This document shows positions 8,843 to 17,099 of a stretch of DNA of 32,897 nt, piece after piece; within the stretch, counting starts at the first letter, position 1, and each line of letters opens with the position of its first letter. Position numbers and translations under genes: made by a program. The DNA comes from Bacteroidota bacterium (GTDB lineage: Bacteria > Bacteroidota > Bacteroidia > Cytophagales > Cyclobacteriaceae), in NCBI GenBank assembly GCA_023412765.1, contig JAEZBX010000053.1:1-32897 (forward strand), read 5' to 3'. The notes beneath the pieces are model-generated. The model had not been told where the DNA came from. It worked only from the letters and a program-made list of their open reading frames with translations, and ran no database searches.

Positions 8843-11314
8843 TTATATCCCTAAACGATTTCGTTGGATTTGTGCCTCATTGGTAAAATAGTCGTCTGAC
8901 GATTCGTGGCCTTCTAACGGCATGATCTTTTCGTGAATAGCATCCAGGATCCATTTCTCCTGAGGAAAAACATATCGCTCCATTTCATATGCTGGAACTA
9001 TCCAATTCTTTGCACCAACAACTACGGGTGGCACATCCAACTCATCAAATGCAAGTTCAGTAATTGTTTGCGCCATTTCTTTCGTGAACGAACCCCTCGA
9101 GCATGCCTCATTCACAAGAAGTACTCTTCCTGTTTTTCTCACCGATTCGATAACAGGTTCATAGTTGAATGGTACAAGACTTCTTGCATCAATGACTTCT
9201 GCGGATACACCATATTTGTCACTAAGAATATCTGCGGCCTTCAATGCTGTATAAAGAGCGGGTCCGAGTGTCAGAATAGTAATGTCATCCCCTTTTCGTT
9301 TTACGTCAGGCTCGCCGATAGGTATTTCATAATATCCTTCCGGTACACCGCCTTCATGGAACCATTCTCCGATATCATATATCCTTTGACTTTCGAAGAA
9401 TATCACCGGGTCTGTTCCCTGCAACGCAGCATTCATTAATCCTTTTGCATCATATGGAGTAACAGGAAACACTACCTTTAATCCAGGGATATGAGCAACA
9501 AATGATGACCAGTCCTGGGAATGTTGTGCACCGTATTTCATACCAACAGACAACCTTATGACTACTGGCATTTCCAGGATCTTCCCGCTCATGGATTGCC
9601 ATTTGGGTAGTTGGTTAAAAACTTCGTCACCACATCGTCCTAGAAAATCAGAATACATGATCTCTGCCAGCACTCTACCGCCAGACATTCCGTATCCTAT
9701 TGCTGCGCCGGCGATGGCGGCTTCCGAGATTGGCGTATTGAAAAAACGGTTATAAGGAAGCGCTTCAGTCAATCCGCGGTACACTGCAAATGATCCACCC
9801 CAGTCACGGTTTTCTTCACCGTATGCCACAAGCGTTGGATCCTTGTAAAACCTGTCAAGGATAGCTTCGAATAATGCATCGCGAAGTTGGTATGCCTTCA
9901 GTTTTGAAATGGGTTTGCCATCTTTATCCAAACCAAAACGTTCTTTCTTCTTAATCTGCTGAACTCTTGGATTCTCATCATAAGCCATGAGTACTTCTGG
10001 TGTACCTTCTGCCATCCGATCCTTCGATCCGTTGGAAAACATATAAGTACCAATTGCTTCAGGGTTGGTATCAAGGTTCATTCTTGGTGACACATGATCG
10101 TCTTTGGCAAGATTTAACATCTTCAGAACAATTTCTTTTGTCCACTCCCTGATCTGTTCAAGCTGATCCTCGCTCGCAATACCTCCCTCTACAAGTTGGT
10201 TGCTATAAGAAAGCAACGCATCCTGTTTTTCCCAGGCCTGGATTTCTTCCTTCGTCCTGTACGATGACGCGTCAGAAGCGGAATGGCCTGTGAGACGATA
10301 GGTCAGCGTGTCAAGAAATACTGGTCCACCTTTTTCCTCAAGTGTTTTTTTCTTGCGTCTATAAGCATCAATAATTGCAAGGGGATTATAACCATCAATA
10401 CGTTCAGCGTGCATCATTTCGGGATTCACTCCGGCGCCAACCCTTGCCATGACTCCAAATCCCATAGTCTCTCCGCTCGTCTGACTACCCATACCGTACT
10501 GGTTGTTCATGATATTAAATATGACTGGTAGTCCACCGTTGTAAGGCTCCTGCCAGAGTGTTTTAAACTGATCCATCGCGGCGAAGACCATCGCTTCCCA
10601 TACTGGACCGCATCCCATAGCAGCATCACCGATATTGGCAATTACAATTCCAGGTTTCCTGTTCACTTTCTTGTAGAGTGCAGCGCCAACTGCGATATCT
10701 GCTGAAGCACCGACGATAGCGTTGTTAGGATAAACACCAAACGGAGGGAAGAATGCATGCATCGAACCGCTAAGTCCCTTGTTGAAACCGTTTTCTCGAC
10801 CGAAAATTTCTGCCAGTGTACCATATAACAGGAAGTCTGTTGCAAGTTCTTTAACCGTTCCCTTTTGAAATTTTTCAACAACTTTCAGTATGGCACCATC
10901 ACAGTAATTTCTCATAATCTGTATGAGATCATCATCCGATAACTGACGGATAGCTACGAAACCCTTAGCAAGGAGTTCGCCGTGGCTCCGGTGTGACCCG
11001 AAAATGTAATCATCAACGGTAAGATTATACGCCATCCCGACTGCAGCAGCTTCCTGTCCAATACAAAAGTGTGCCGGGCCCGGATGATCATAACGTATGC
11101 CTTTATATTCACCTGCTACTTTGATTTGGTTGAACATTGATTCAAACTCGCGGATCAGTTGCATGTCCCTGAAGATCCGGATGAAATCGTCGTTTGAAAA
11201 GTTGATTTTCTCTTCCTCAATAGTTTTATCGTATTGATTAACCGGAATAGGATCGAACTTTATTCCTCCTTTTTGTCTGACAAAATCCGGATCGATATAT
11301 AAAGATTTGGGCAT
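8843..11314 (-). CDS. Fused alpha/beta E1 component of a 2-oxo-acid dehydrogenase complex (TPP-dependent)
   Basis: This thiamine-diphosphate enzyme decarboxylates a 2-oxo acid and passes the acyl group to the lipoyl arm of E2. The 823 residues combine an E1-alpha half (about 45-430) and an E1-beta half (about 470-815), a known fused arrangement in Bacteroidota. In the alpha half, GIVIANIGDAAMGCGPVWEA (Gly229-Asp230) through IFNIMNN (Asn270-Asn271) is the TPP/Mg2+ motif, and the GSMHAFFP region and RLTGHSASD are family segments. The beta half has TPISEAAIAGAAIGYGMSGG and the transketolase C-terminal segment LLVNEACSRGSFTKEMA. The e2 gene lies 88 bases upstream on the same strand, so they should form one operon. 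Pyruvate, branched-chain 2-oxo acids and acetoin are all possible substrates; the sequence alone does not choose. Confidence 0.93.
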   Translation of the reverse strand: MPKSLYIDPDFVRQKGGIKFDPIPVNQYDKTIEEEKINFSNDDFIRIFRDMQLIREFESMFNQIKVAGEYKGIRYDHPGPAHFCIGQEAAAVGMAYNLTVDDYIFGSHRSHGELLAKGFVAIRQLSDDDLIQIMRNYCDGAILKVVEKFQKGTVKELATDFLLYGTLAEIFGRENGFNKGLSGSMHAFFPPFGVYPNNAIVGASADIAVGAALYKKVNRKPGIVIANIGDAAMGCGPVWEAMVFAAMDQFKTLWQEPYNGGLPVIFNIMNNQYGMGSQTSGETMGFGVMARVGAGVNPEMMHAERIDGYNPLAIIDAYRRKKKTLEEKGGPVFLDTLTYRLTGHSASDASSYRTKEEIQAWEKQDALLSYSNQLVEGGIASEDQLEQIREWTKEIVLKMLNLAKDDHVSPRMNLDTNPEAIGTYMFSNGSKDRMAEGTPEVLMAYDENPRVQQIKKKERFGLDKDGKPISKLKAYQLRDALFEAILDRFYKDPTLVAYGEENRDWGGSFAVYRGLTEALPYNRFFNTPISEAAIAGAAIGYGMSGGRVLAEIMYSDFLGRCGDEVFNQLPKWQSMSGKILEMPVVIRLSVGMKYGAQHSQDWSSFVAHIPGLKVVFPVTPYDAKGLMNAALQGTDPVIFFESQRIYDIGEWFHEGGVPEGYYEIPIGEPDVKRKGDDITILTLGPALYTALKAADILSDKYGVSAEVIDARSLVPFNYEPVIESVRKTGRVLLVNEACSRGSFTKEMAQTITELAFDELDVPPVVVGAKNWIVPAYEMERYVFPQEKWILDAIHEKIMPLEGHESSDDYFTNEAQIQRNRLGI

Positions 11315-11402
11315 CGTTGTAGTTATTTATTAGTCTAATGTTCATTTAAGTTTATTATCCAGTAACGCTATGGCTACTGCTCGAATATTGCTTGACTGAT
11401 AT

Positions 11403-12644
11403 TCAGATCTCAACACCTAGCGTTTCGATTTGATTTTTAACCTCTTTGAGAAAGGCCGATGCGGGTGCTCCATCGACAGCCCTGTGATCGTAGGTTAATG
11501 AGAGGCCGATGTAAGGGACCGATTCTATTTTATTATCACCCATTTCCAGCCGGTACGTGATGGTGTTCACTCCCAGGATACCGGTCTGCGGCAGGTTTAA
11601 GACTGGTGTAAACATTTCTATTCCAAAACTACCCAGGTTCGATATAGTGAAAGATGCTGCGTCACCGGCGAGAAGTTCAGGGTCGATGTTACCGTTCTTG
11701 CAGCGATCAGCCAGCGACTTCAATGCCTTGGAGAGTTCCGGTAGTGAATAGTTGTTCGCATTTTTTAAAGCGGGGACCATCAAACCGCGTTCAGTATCAA
11801 CAGCTATGCCCAGGTGGACCTGAGAGAATCTCTTGATGCTGTCGGCTAGAAAATGTGAATTAATTTCAGGTTTGATTTTCAACGCTTTGATCACTGCGTA
11901 GCAAACCATATCATTGATGGTTATATTTTCTGCCGCTGCCTTTTCGGAATCTGATTTCAGTTTTTTTCTGTATTCTAAAATCTTTGTCGCCTTTGCACTG
12001 ATATGATGGGTAAGCTGTGCCGAATTCTTAAGGGATGCATGCATGTTATCTGCAATAATCCTCCTGACATTTGATATTTTCTTGACGACAAAATCGGTTG
12101 TTGGATTATCGGTTGGTTCTTCGACCGAAGGGCTTTTTGATTGCAATGTACTTGCGGCATTTTCGACATCCTTTTCCAGGATTCTGCCCATGGGTCCGGA
12201 CCCCTTGACCTTTGATACATCGATATTCAACCTTGCAGCAAGATTCCTTGCGCGCGGTGAGATTCTGATTTTCTCAGTGCCGTTAGAAGAGATGATTTGA
12301 CTTTCCGATTTTTTTGAATCGGTTGATTGAGCAGGTTCCGAAACAGAATCTTCAGCAACAGTGGTTGACGAAGTTTCTTTTGCACTGGAGTCGTTGGTTG
12401 ATTCACCAGGTTGACCAATGACTGCTATATTGCTGAGTACCGCGACTTCATCGCCGGTATTGCAAAACATTTCAAGTATTATACCGGAGGCTGGCGATTC
12501 AAGATCAAATTGTGCCTTGTCGGTTTCAAAAGTGAGAATGATTTCACCTTCCTTGACCTGATCCCCCTTTTTCTTATACAAGTCACCTATGATACAAGAT
12601 TCCACCGATTGTCCCTGCCGGGGCATGATAACATTCATCGCCAT
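11403..12644 (-). CDS. Dihydrolipoamide acyltransferase (E2) of a 2-oxo-acid dehydrogenase complex
   Basis: This is the core acyltransferase that takes the acyl group from E1 and gives it to CoA. Domains in order are: one lipoyl domain (residues 1-78, lipoylated Lys43 in ETDKAQF), a Ser/Thr-rich linker (80-125), an E3-binding domain (127-161, RISPRARNLAARLNIDVSKVKGSGP) and the catalytic domain (about 185-413) with DHRAVDG carrying His387. All three domains are intact at the usual 413-residue length. ATG 12644 is chosen; ATG 12638 would remove two residues and is equally possible. It is the first gene of the leftward E2-E1 transcript. No dihydrolipoyl dehydrogenase (E3) is in the window, so E3 must come from elsewhere. 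A 9-bp inverted repeat lies 42 bases before the start. Confidence 0.94.
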   Translation of the reverse strand: MAMNVIMPRQGQSVESCIIGDLYKKKGDQVKEGEIILTFETDKAQFDLESPASGIILEMFCNTGDEVAVLSNIAVIGQPGESTNDSSAKETSSTTVAEDSVSEPAQSTDSKKSESQIISSNGTEKIRISPRARNLAARLNIDVSKVKGSGPMGRILEKDVENAASTLQSKSPSVEEPTDNPTTDFVVKKISNVRRIIADNMHASLKNSAQLTHHISAKATKILEYRKKLKSDSEKAAAENITINDMVCYAVIKALKIKPEINSHFLADSIKRFSQVHLGIAVDTERGLMVPALKNANNYSLPELSKALKSLADRCKNGNIDPELLAGDAASFTISNLGSFGIEMFTPVLNLPQTGILGVNTITYRLEMGDNKIESVPYIGLSLTYDHRAVDGAPASAFLKEVKNQIETLGVEI

Positions 12645-12685
12645 CGTTACTGATTTAAGTCTAAGGTCTTTTACATTTAAAAATG

Positions 12686-12708
12686 CTATTCACTTGGTCA
12701 GTGAATAG
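12686..12708. promoter_or_regulatory. Perfect 9-bp inverted repeat before the E2 gene, candidate operator
   Basis: CTATTCACT (12686-12694) and AGTGAATAG (12700-12708) are exact reverse complements around TGGTC. The site ends 42 bases upstream of the E2 ATG, in the 523-bp divergent gap between the E2-E1 and DhaK-DhaL units. The size and spacing resemble sites bound by dimeric repressors of the TetR type. An RNA hairpin in the E2 leader is the alternative. Confidence 0.45.
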
Positions 12709-13167
12709 TCGTCATCCTTCATCACATATTATATCCACAACGTGATTGAATTACTTACTCAGAGTGGGGTCATTTTTTGATGGGCGGAAAGCAGAAGGCG
12801 TAAAGCAGAACGCCAGGCGTGCGGGATGCCCTGTCTGTATAAGGAAATTTCGAAGGTACGGAGATGGGAATGTCCCAAAATGAAATCGAGACTGTGAGGG
12901 GTTGGGTTACAGCTCCTTAGGGTTTTTTCTTAGTTAACAACCGCCAATCGCGGACAATGGCCTTTCCAACCGGGTACGTTTTTCCAGAAGAAAAAACAGG
13001 TTGTCGGAGTAAGTATTTAGGTGCCCTTATGGATATTTTATTATGTAACGTAAAGCTTAAAGCATGACAAAAATACAAAGCCTTGATTAAGAGTTCATAT
13101 TGTGCCTGTATTCCATGATTTACAAATAAGCAACGTTAAAGCCACCATTCAACGAAATCGTTAAACT
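12709..13167. other. Divergent intergenic region between E2 and DhaK genes, no gene seen
   Basis: No credible coding frame is seen on either strand. The stretch must hold the promoters of two divergent units. I could not find a convincing TTTG/TAnnTTTG pair for either side. A short repeated patch (AAAGCAGAAGGCG, AAAGCAGAACGCC at 12788-12813) resembles the mini-repeats elsewhere in the window. TGGGAATGTCCCA near 12867 is a 5-bp inverted repeat of doubtful meaning. Confidence 0.5.
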
Positions 13168-14169
13168 ATGAAGAGGATCCTTAACAATCCGGAAAATTTT
13201 GTTACCGAAATGCTCGATGGTATTTTAAAGGCCCATCCTGACTATCTTACTTTCACGGGCGGAGACGTTCACTGTATTGTCAGTACCGATGCCCCGATCG
13301 CCGACAAAGTGGGAATCGCTACGGGTGGCGGATCGGGTCACTTACCACTTTTTATTGGTTATGTTGGAAAAGGTATGCTCGATGGAGTTGCCGTAGGTGA
13401 TGTTTTCGCTTCGCCAAATGCCGAGCAAATGCTTGAAGTCACTCGCAAGATTAATAGCTCAAAAGGCGTACTATACATTTACGGAAACTATGGTGGTGAC
13501 GTAATGAATTTCGACATGGCAGCTGAATTGGCTGCAATGGAAGACATTCCAGTTAAAACTATACTTGTTGCCGATGATGTAGCTTCGGCTCCTGCTGCGA
13601 ACGCAAAGCAGAGACGTGGTATTGCGGGTATGGTGTTAGCGTTTAAAATCGCTGGCGCAAAAGCCGCGCAAGGTGCATCACTGGATGAAGTCGTTTCCGT
13701 TACCGAAAGAGCGCTCAGTAATATCCGAACAGTAGGCGTAGCGTTGTCACCATGCACTGTGCCTGTTATTGGCAAACCAACTTTTTCTATTGGAGACGAC
13801 GAAATGGAAATCGGTATGGGTCTTCATGGCGAACGTGGCATAAGCAGGGAGAAACTTCAAACTGCTGATACGGTGACGACCAGAATGGTAAATACCTTAT
13901 TGGAGGAACTTAATCCTACTTCTGGAGACACATTCGCTGTATTGATAAATGGTTTGGGTGCTACGCCTGCAGAGGAGCTTTACATCGCGTACAGAAAAGT
14001 CAATGAGATACTTACCCAAAGTTCTCTCAATGTACACCGGGCGTATATCGGAGAATTTGCGACATCCATGGAGATGAGCGGATTTTCAATTACACTCTTC
14101 AAAGTTGATGATGAAATGAAGGCGCTGTTAGATGCACCTGCACATACTCCTTTTCTAAAACAATTTTAA
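13168..14169 (+). CDS. dhaK: Dihydroxyacetone kinase subunit DhaK
   Basis: This subunit binds dihydroxyacetone (or a related ketose) as a hemiaminal and presents it for phosphorylation. The 333 residues match the full family length. Visible marks are GIATGGGSGHLPLFIGYVGKGMLDG (substrate-binding loop), YGNYGGDVMNFDMA, and MGLHGERG with His220, the residue that covalently binds the substrate in characterised DhaK proteins. ATG 13168 starts directly on the family N-terminus. The dhaL gene follows after 13 bases, so both are co-translated. No DhaM phosphotransferase gene is in the window, so ATP rather than PTS phosphate may be the donor (inference). Other ketoses such as erythrulose are known substrates of DhaK relatives and cannot be excluded. 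Confidence 0.95.
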   Translation: MKRILNNPENFVTEMLDGILKAHPDYLTFTGGDVHCIVSTDAPIADKVGIATGGGSGHLPLFIGYVGKGMLDGVAVGDVFASPNAEQMLEVTRKINSSKGVLYIYGNYGGDVMNFDMAAELAAMEDIPVKTILVADDVASAPAANAKQRRGIAGMVLAFKIAGAKAAQGASLDEVVSVTERALSNIRTVGVALSPCTVPVIGKPTFSIGDDEMEIGMGLHGERGISREKLQTADTVTTRMVNTLLEELNPTSGDTFAVLINGLGATPAEELYIAYRKVNEILTQSSLNVHRAYIGEFATSMEMSGFSITLFKVDDEMKALLDAPAHTPFLKQF

Positions 14170-14182
14170 TGCTGTAACTCTA

Positions 14183-14848
14183 ATGAATACTCAGAATAAT
14201 TCACTTTCAATCCTAACCTTCAAAACGGCTATTTTACGCGCCTGCAGAAGTGTTGAAACGAATCACGATTATCTAACTGAGCTGGATCAGGCTATTGGAG
14301 ATGGCGACTTGGGAATAACAATGAAGAAGATAGCCATTGCGTTGCGCGACTATGTTACAACGAACAACACGGAGGATATTGGACAGTTTCTTATTGGTGC
14401 TGGTTTAATAGCTAATAAGGTAGGTTCATCATCATTCGGGACGTTGACATCTACTGCTCTGATGCGTGCGGGTATGAAGGCCAAAGGCAAGAATCAAGTT
14501 GCTATTGCTGAACTTCCAGACATACTCTTTGCAGCTGCGCTCGGGATCCAAGAACGAGGGAAAGCTCAGCTGAATGATAAGACCGTTCTTGATGCTCTTC
14601 TGCCTGCGTCTAACGCGCTGAAGGCCGCCTTAGAATCGGGTGCCTCTCTTGAAGATGCAGCTGCGAAAATGGTTGAAGCTGCAAAACAAGGTCGTGACCA
14701 GGTAACAAATCTTCAGAGCCGTATTGGCAGAGCTTCATGGTTGGGTGAACAAACAAAAGGGAAGGTCGATCCTGGATGTGCGGTCGCTGTAATAATTCTT
14801 GAAGCAATAAGCGATAAGGCGAACTCAGGAATACTTAGGTATCAATAA
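14183..14848 (+). CDS. dhaL: Dihydroxyacetone kinase nucleotide-binding subunit DhaL
   Basis: DhaL holds the nucleotide and transfers phosphate to the ketose bound on DhaK. The 221-residue protein has the diagnostic Mg-ADP site AIGDGDLGITMKK (three acidic residues from about 38) and NKVGSSSFGTLTSTALMRAG, which match the DhaL helical barrel. The C-terminal GRASWLGEQTKGKVDPGCAV segment is also typical. It starts 13 bases after dhaK. The NHL gene begins about 38 bases after its stop with an ill-defined start. The pairing gives a complete kinase that would feed dihydroxyacetone phosphate, or a related phosphate, to glycolysis. Confidence 0.94.
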   Translation: MNTQNNSLSILTFKTAILRACRSVETNHDYLTELDQAIGDGDLGITMKKIAIALRDYVTTNNTEDIGQFLIGAGLIANKVGSSSFGTLTSTALMRAGMKAKGKNQVAIAELPDILFAAALGIQERGKAQLNDKTVLDALLPASNALKAALESGASLEDAAAKMVEAAKQGRDQVTNLQSRIGRASWLGEQTKGKVDPGCAVAVIILEAISDKANSGILRYQ

Positions 14849-14886
14849 AAAGTTGTTCTAATAATTTTACAAACAATTGTACGACA

Positions 14887-15948
14887 GTGACTGAATCAAT
14901 TCCGGCATTTAAAGTAGATCCATATTGGCCTGAACCATTACCAAATAACTGGTTGGTTGGTCAGGTATCAGGTATTTCAATAGATTCAAAGGATCATATA
15001 TGGATTGTTCACAGACCTAAAAGTCTTGGAAGTGACGAATCCATGCCGAACCTTCTCCCTCGCGATTTACCGTATAGCCCTGCACCATCCATAATGGAGT
15101 TTGATCCTGGCGGGAAATTAATTCAGGCGTGGAGTGACTTAGATAAAAACCTTAAGTGGCCTGAAAGCGAACATGGAATTTTCGTCGACCACGACGATAA
15201 TGTATGGATTGGTGGTTTTACTGATCACCGTGTTTTAAAATTTAGCCGGGATGGAAAACTTCTACTTCAAATAGGTAAAACAGGAAAAACAGGAGGGAGC
15301 GGTGATACGAATCTGCTCGGTGGACCGACGGATATTGATGTAGACCGCGAGGCAAATGAAGTATATATCGCTGACGGTTATGTGAACCATCGCATTATAG
15401 TTTTCGATGCCACAACGGGAGAGTATAAGCGACATTGGGGAGCTTATGGTAATAGACCGAATGATTCCGATGAAGATTCATTCGATGAAAATTTGTCGGC
15501 TCCATCTCAGTTTGCAAATCCCGTGCATGCGGTACGAATTTCAAATGACGGGTTTGTATATGTATGCGACAGAACGAACAACCGCGTTCAAGTCTTTCAG
15601 AAAGATGGTAAGTTCATTCGCGAGGTATTCATTTGCAAAGAAACATCAGGAGCCGGTACAGCATGGGATCTTGACTTTTCAAGAGATCCAGGTCAGAAAA
15701 TAGTTTACGTCGCAGATGGCACAAATCAATGTGTATGGATCCTGGATCGTGAAAGTTTGGAGGTGTTAGGACATTTCGGTCGCATCGGTCGATATGCGGG
15801 TCAATTTGTATGGTTACACAACCTTGCTGTAGATTCTAAGGGGAATATTTATACAACGGAAGTCCACACCGGAAAGCGGATACAAAAGTTTAATTGTGTT
15901 TCATCCAATGGGACGTTGGAGAGTTTGAAGAATAGGAATGGATCGTGA
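14887..15948 (+). CDS. NHL-repeat beta-propeller protein (peptidylglycine amidating lyase-like), start uncertain
   Basis: This is a six-bladed NHL propeller of about 353 residues, in the broad family that includes peptidyl-alpha-hydroxyglycine amidating lyase; enzymatic activity is not shown. Repeats are visible as GIFVDHDDNVWIGGFTDHRVLKFSRDGK, DIDVDREANEVYIADGYVNHRIIVFD, AVRISNDGFVYVCDRTNNRVQVFQKDGK, YVADGTNQCVWILD and NLAVDSKGNIYTTEVHTGKRIQKF. The start is a problem. The only in-frame start codon is GTG 14887 with no clear ribosome site, the frame stays open upstream to 14839 without ATG, and no signal peptide is present. The family start seems cut by fusion to the dhaL end, or the protein is now cytoplasmic. 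It runs with dhaKL; its role there is unknown. Its stop is 2 bases from the tandem-repeat array. Confidence 0.8.
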   Translation: MTESIPAFKVDPYWPEPLPNNWLVGQVSGISIDSKDHIWIVHRPKSLGSDESMPNLLPRDLPYSPAPSIMEFDPGGKLIQAWSDLDKNLKWPESEHGIFVDHDDNVWIGGFTDHRVLKFSRDGKLLLQIGKTGKTGGSGDTNLLGGPTDIDVDREANEVYIADGYVNHRIIVFDATTGEYKRHWGAYGNRPNDSDEDSFDENLSAPSQFANPVHAVRISNDGFVYVCDRTNNRVQVFQKDGKFIREVFICKETSGAGTAWDLDFSRDPGQKIVYVADGTNQCVWILDRESLEVLGHFGRIGRYAGQFVWLHNLAVDSKGNIYTTEVHTGKRIQKFNCVSSNGTLESLKNRNGS

Positions 15949-15950
15949 GG

Positions 15951-16668
15951 GCTAGCCTGAGCGATGCTCGGTATGCGCTGTGATCTACTGGATCCTTCGC
16001 TCCCCGCATTCCATCCCACATGCCCCGCTCTGGATGACGGTTTCATAGGAGAGAGTGAAGCTCTTATAGAGTCAAAGCGTCGGGCTATGACGGCGCCCAA
16101 GGTTCCACGATCAGCTGAGAGAGGTATTTGATGGGATAGTGCTCGACTACGGAGTGCCTCCCCGCGGTTCCGTCATCCAGAGCGAAGCGTTGGCTTGCGC
16201 GATGGCGCGAAGGATCCCGTGGCTACGGAGTGGCTATATGAAATTCGATTCGTTGCTTACATTGGAAGATGGTCGGTACGCGGTTGTATCCACTGGATCC
16301 TTCGCTGCCCGCATTCCATCCCACATGCCCCGCTCTGGATGACGGTTTCATAGGAGGGGATGAAGCTCTCATAGAGTAGTAGTAGCGTAGGGCTATGATG
16401 GCTCCCAAGGTTCCATGATCCAGCTGAGAAAGGGATTTGATGGGATAGTGCTCGACTACGGAGTGCCTCCCCGCGGTTCCGTCATCCAGAGCGAAGCGTT
16501 GACTTGTGGGTCGGCGCGAAGGATCCCGTGGCTACGGAGTGGCTATACGACCCTTCAATTCGTTGCTTACGCTGGGCTATGGTCAGTATGCGGTGTATCC
16601 ACTGGATCCTTCGCTCCCCGCATCCCATCTCACATTCCTCGCTCTGGATGACGGTTTCATAGAAGAGA
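15951..16668. repeat. Tandem array of about 2.3 copies of a 305-309 bp unit with internal inverted arms
   Basis: ACTGGATCCTTCGC starts at 15987, 16292 and 16601, so the period is 305 then 309 bases. GCTCTGGATGACGG recurs at 16027, 16332 and 16641. Within each full unit its exact reverse complement CCGTCATCCAGAGC occurs at 16170 and 16479, and GGATCCTTCGC pairs with GCGAAGGATCC (16207, 16516). Each unit can therefore fold into a long imperfect hairpin. The array occupies the whole gap between the convergent NHL and YCII genes and supplies the YCII stop codon. Short frames across it repeat with the unit and are not believed to be genes. The sequence resembles dispersed GTCATCC...GAGCGAAG...GAAGGATC repeats known from many bacterial genomes (from memory). 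Confidence 0.92.
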
Positions 16669-17061
16669 TCCCCGTCGCTTCTCACTCTCCTCAATCATCA
16701 CTGTCAAGTCCGCTGCAGGACGAATTTCCCAACAGCCCTTTTCTTTGAGAATGCGCACTGAAGGATGGTTTGACATCAATCGGATGGCATGATTAAGGTC
16801 AGTGGCTTCGAGTATCATGATACCACCGATTTGTTCTTTCGTTTCAGCGAAGGGGCCGTCTGTTACCGATGCACCACCGTTTCGCCACCGTATGGTTGTA
16901 GCATTCGCAGAGCCCTGCAACGCTTCGCCGCCAACAAAATGGCCATTCTTTCTCAATTCAGCATCATAGGTGAAGCACTCATCCATCATAGCTTTTTGCT
17001 CTTTCTCGGTGGCGGATTCCCATTCTTTTTCGTTAATGTATCCAAGGCAAATGTATTTCAT
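16657..17061 (-). CDS. YCII-related (DGPF domain) protein
   Basis: This is a 134-residue protein of the YCII-related family with the DGPF signature, TDGPFAETKEQIGG (Asp68-Gly-Pro-Phe71), and the usual start MKYICLGYI. Family members have a ferredoxin-like fold; a few YCII proteins are enzymes, but the DGPF branch has no settled reaction. DGPF genes are the classical neighbours of ECF42 sigma factors, and here the cluster begins with such a sigma factor. It follows the SnoaL-like gene by 38 bases. The last residues (about SLL) and the TGA stop lie in the end of the neighbouring tandem repeat, so the original C-terminus may have been altered. Confidence 0.9.
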   Translation of the reverse strand: MKYICLGYINEKEWESATEKEQKAMMDECFTYDAELRKNGHFVGGEALQGSANATTIRWRNGGASVTDGPFAETKEQIGGIMILEATDLNHAIRLMSNHPSVRILKEKGCWEIRPAADLTVMIEESEKRRGSLL

Positions 17062-17099
17062 ATGTGTCGTTTTATATTTTAGATTGATCGTTGATTCTA

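Noticed and set aside
8933..9439. 168-codon frame on the + strand
   Set aside because: It lies wholly antisense to the conserved E1 beta-domain coding sequence; a shadow frame.
12728..12733. TATAAT on the minus strand upstream of the E2 gene as a sigma70 promoter
   Set aside because: Bacteroidota housekeeping promoters use TTTG/TAnnTTTG, and no matching -35 element is seen.
15951..16668. CRISPR array
   Set aside because: Units are about 305 bp with no short spaced repeats, no variable spacers and no cas genes.
16139..16748. Several open frames of 60-80 codons on both strands in the 305-309 bp repeat region
   Set aside because: They recur with the repeat unit, have no ribosome sites and translate the palindromic arms; they are by-products of the repeat.
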